From Zonotrichia leucophrys gambelii (taxonomy: Eukaryota; Chordata; Aves; Passeriformes; Passerellidae), in contig NC_088172.1 of NCBI RefSeq assembly GCF_028769735.1, positions 67,232,631 to 67,296,630 on the forward strand: a stretch of DNA of 64,000 nucleotides, read 5' to 3'. Every line of letters starts with the position of its first letter. Position 1 is the stretch's first letter. A model generated the notes under the pieces. It was given only the letters and a program-made list of their open reading frames with translations, had not been told where the DNA came from and did not search any database. The translations under genes and the position numbers were made by a program. Shown piece by piece: positions 62,661-64,000 of the stretch.

Positions 62661-64000
62661 TTTCAGAGGCGTAAATGAGTAAATGATGAAAAAGCAGAGG
62701 AGTTTCTAGCAATTGTGAGCATGCTCTGTTACTGCAGACACCAAAATAATTTCGCCAAGTGTGGGAGGATTTTGGTGATCCTTTAAAAAATTGTTAATTT
62801 GGATTCAAAGGGACCAATATTCCAGTTAAGCAGGTATGGGAGCATTTGCTCTTTAAATCCCAGTCGGCCAAAGACAAGGTGCTCATGAGCAGATTGACAT
62901 GTACCCAGAGAGCTAGTACTGGATGTATGGATGTAGTTAAATCTGTAGGTGCTACAGGAGGATATGATGTGCCACTTAACAAATATAGCTTCAAAAATCC
63001 TGAGGACAGACATTCCAGATGAAAGTTAAGCTGATGCTCTTCATAGAAGGGAATTATTCCTACCGGGCTCTGCAAGGAGCTCTGCATTAAAAAGTCACCA
63101 AAGTCCCCGGGACTCCACACAGGCGTACTGGGGTGTTAGTGCCAAAGGATGTCACATCTGTTCTTAATCAATATTTTACTATATAAATCAGACTACTGGT
63201 TTCTCAGATTGTTTCCAAAGATGTCACCAGGCTACACTGTTCTCTCTGATTTCATTTGCTGTTTCAGGAGTTTAGTTCACTGTAACCTGTAGCTGGTGCT
63301 AGGTATGGGACAGAGGCATCCCCCACAGTGCTGTATCAGCGGCTTTCCAAAATGTGCAGCTGAGCAGCCCACCAAGTACATGGACCTGCTCCTGTTTCTG
63401 TGCAGCCCTGCCCATTGTTGGGTCTCACTCTAGTGGAACACAGAATGCTGAAAGTGATTTAGAGCGAGTCACCCCCTCCAGTATTTTATAAATTGAAAGT
63501 GGGCTCTGCGTTAAGAAAGATTGCTGAAATCTTCTGAAGCTCAGCTCCAGAGCCTTAGCTTATAGTTGGTCCTGAAGTCACTCAGGAATTTTAGAGATCA
63601 AATAACTTTCATTAGAAATAAAATTACCTTTTTTTTTTTTGCTAGCTTTGCTTCCTTGAAGAGGCAGACAAATAATTCAAGCCACTGAATTCACACAGAA
63701 AAGCAAAATTAAGACCTCAACGAATTTGCCATCATAGGTATATACATATAAAAATTAAAGATTGTTGAGATTAAAAATTGCTGCTCAAAGTAATTAATGA
63801 CAATTTATTTATGCATAGTAAATTACATGTAAATATACATTTCATGCATGAGGGATGCTGTCACACAGTAAAATAATGAAAAGCAGACAGTGTTAGTGAC
63901 AACTCATGTTTGATTGCTGGACCAGTCAGCAGAAGAGGGGAAGTTAAAAGCTATCTATTTTCAGATACATAATATAAAAATGACATTTTGTAAAGAAAAT
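62661..64000. other. Intergenic right end, no gene seen
   Basis: AT-rich sequence with short frames only. No TBXT exon was found, although that gene is expected next from human gene order. Confidence 0.45.

Noticed and set aside
62168..62674. 168-codon frame in the right-hand CpG island
   Set aside because: The start context is poor, the Gly/Pro/Ser-rich product has no known motif, and an equal-sized open frame lies on the opposite strand.
61900..64000. TBXT (brachyury) exons at the right end
   Set aside because: The gene is expected nearby from human order, but no T-box sequence was recognised in any frame, so it should lie beyond the window.
1..64000. CRISPR arrays, bacterial operons, tRNA or rRNA genes
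   Set aside because: No regularly spaced direct repeats, ribosome-binding-site/ORF chains, tRNA cloverleaf sequences or rRNA segments were seen. The window is vertebrate chromosomal DNA.

Overview
The window is vertebrate nuclear DNA and almost certainly avian, probably passerine. It has split genes with GT-AG introns, AATAAA poly(A) signals and a GC-rich CpG-island gene in AT-rich surroundings. It also carries CR1 LINE 3' ends and LTRs that I recognise as common bird ERV families. There are no bacterial-style operons. This assignment rests on memory of the families, because no alignment could be run.

Two protein-coding genes are supported, both on the + strand. The first is the 3' part of SFT2D1, a small four-pass Golgi/endosome trafficking membrane protein. 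Its last four coding exons lie at 871-906, 1655-1713, 3080-3109 and 5330-5369, followed by a 3' UTR to about 6.03 kb. The second is PRR18 (proline-rich 18), an intronless CDS at 8377-9189 (270 aa) inside a strong CpG island, with a poly(A) signal at 9571. SFT2D1 followed by PRR18 in the same orientation matches the human 6q27 order. There the next gene is TBXT (brachyury), so the rest of the window is probably the PRR18-TBXT intergenic interval. No TBXT exon was recognised.

From about 10 kb to 64 kb the DNA looks non-coding. It holds CR1 fragments (20.08, 23.97-24.25, 46.62 and a long decayed one at 59.93-60.75 kb) and four LTR-like elements (13.30-13.83, 28.31-28.76, 30.04-30.44 and 55.97-56.57 kb). 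Further features are simple repeats, a short higher-order minisatellite (24.53-24.65 kb), and CpG-rich patches without a recognised gene (9.69-10.0, 24.25-24.69, 42.93-43.00 and 62.08-62.52 kb). A few exon-like segments with good splice signals are also present; the best is the 99-nt open segment 54372-54470.

The most unusual structure is a long, nearly loopless inverted repeat at 7657-7764, upstream of the PRR18 CpG island. One of its arms appears to be split by a 48-base A/C-rich insertion. I found no convincing new multi-gene system. The findings are candidate regulatory, structural or transcript features that need comparative or RNA data.
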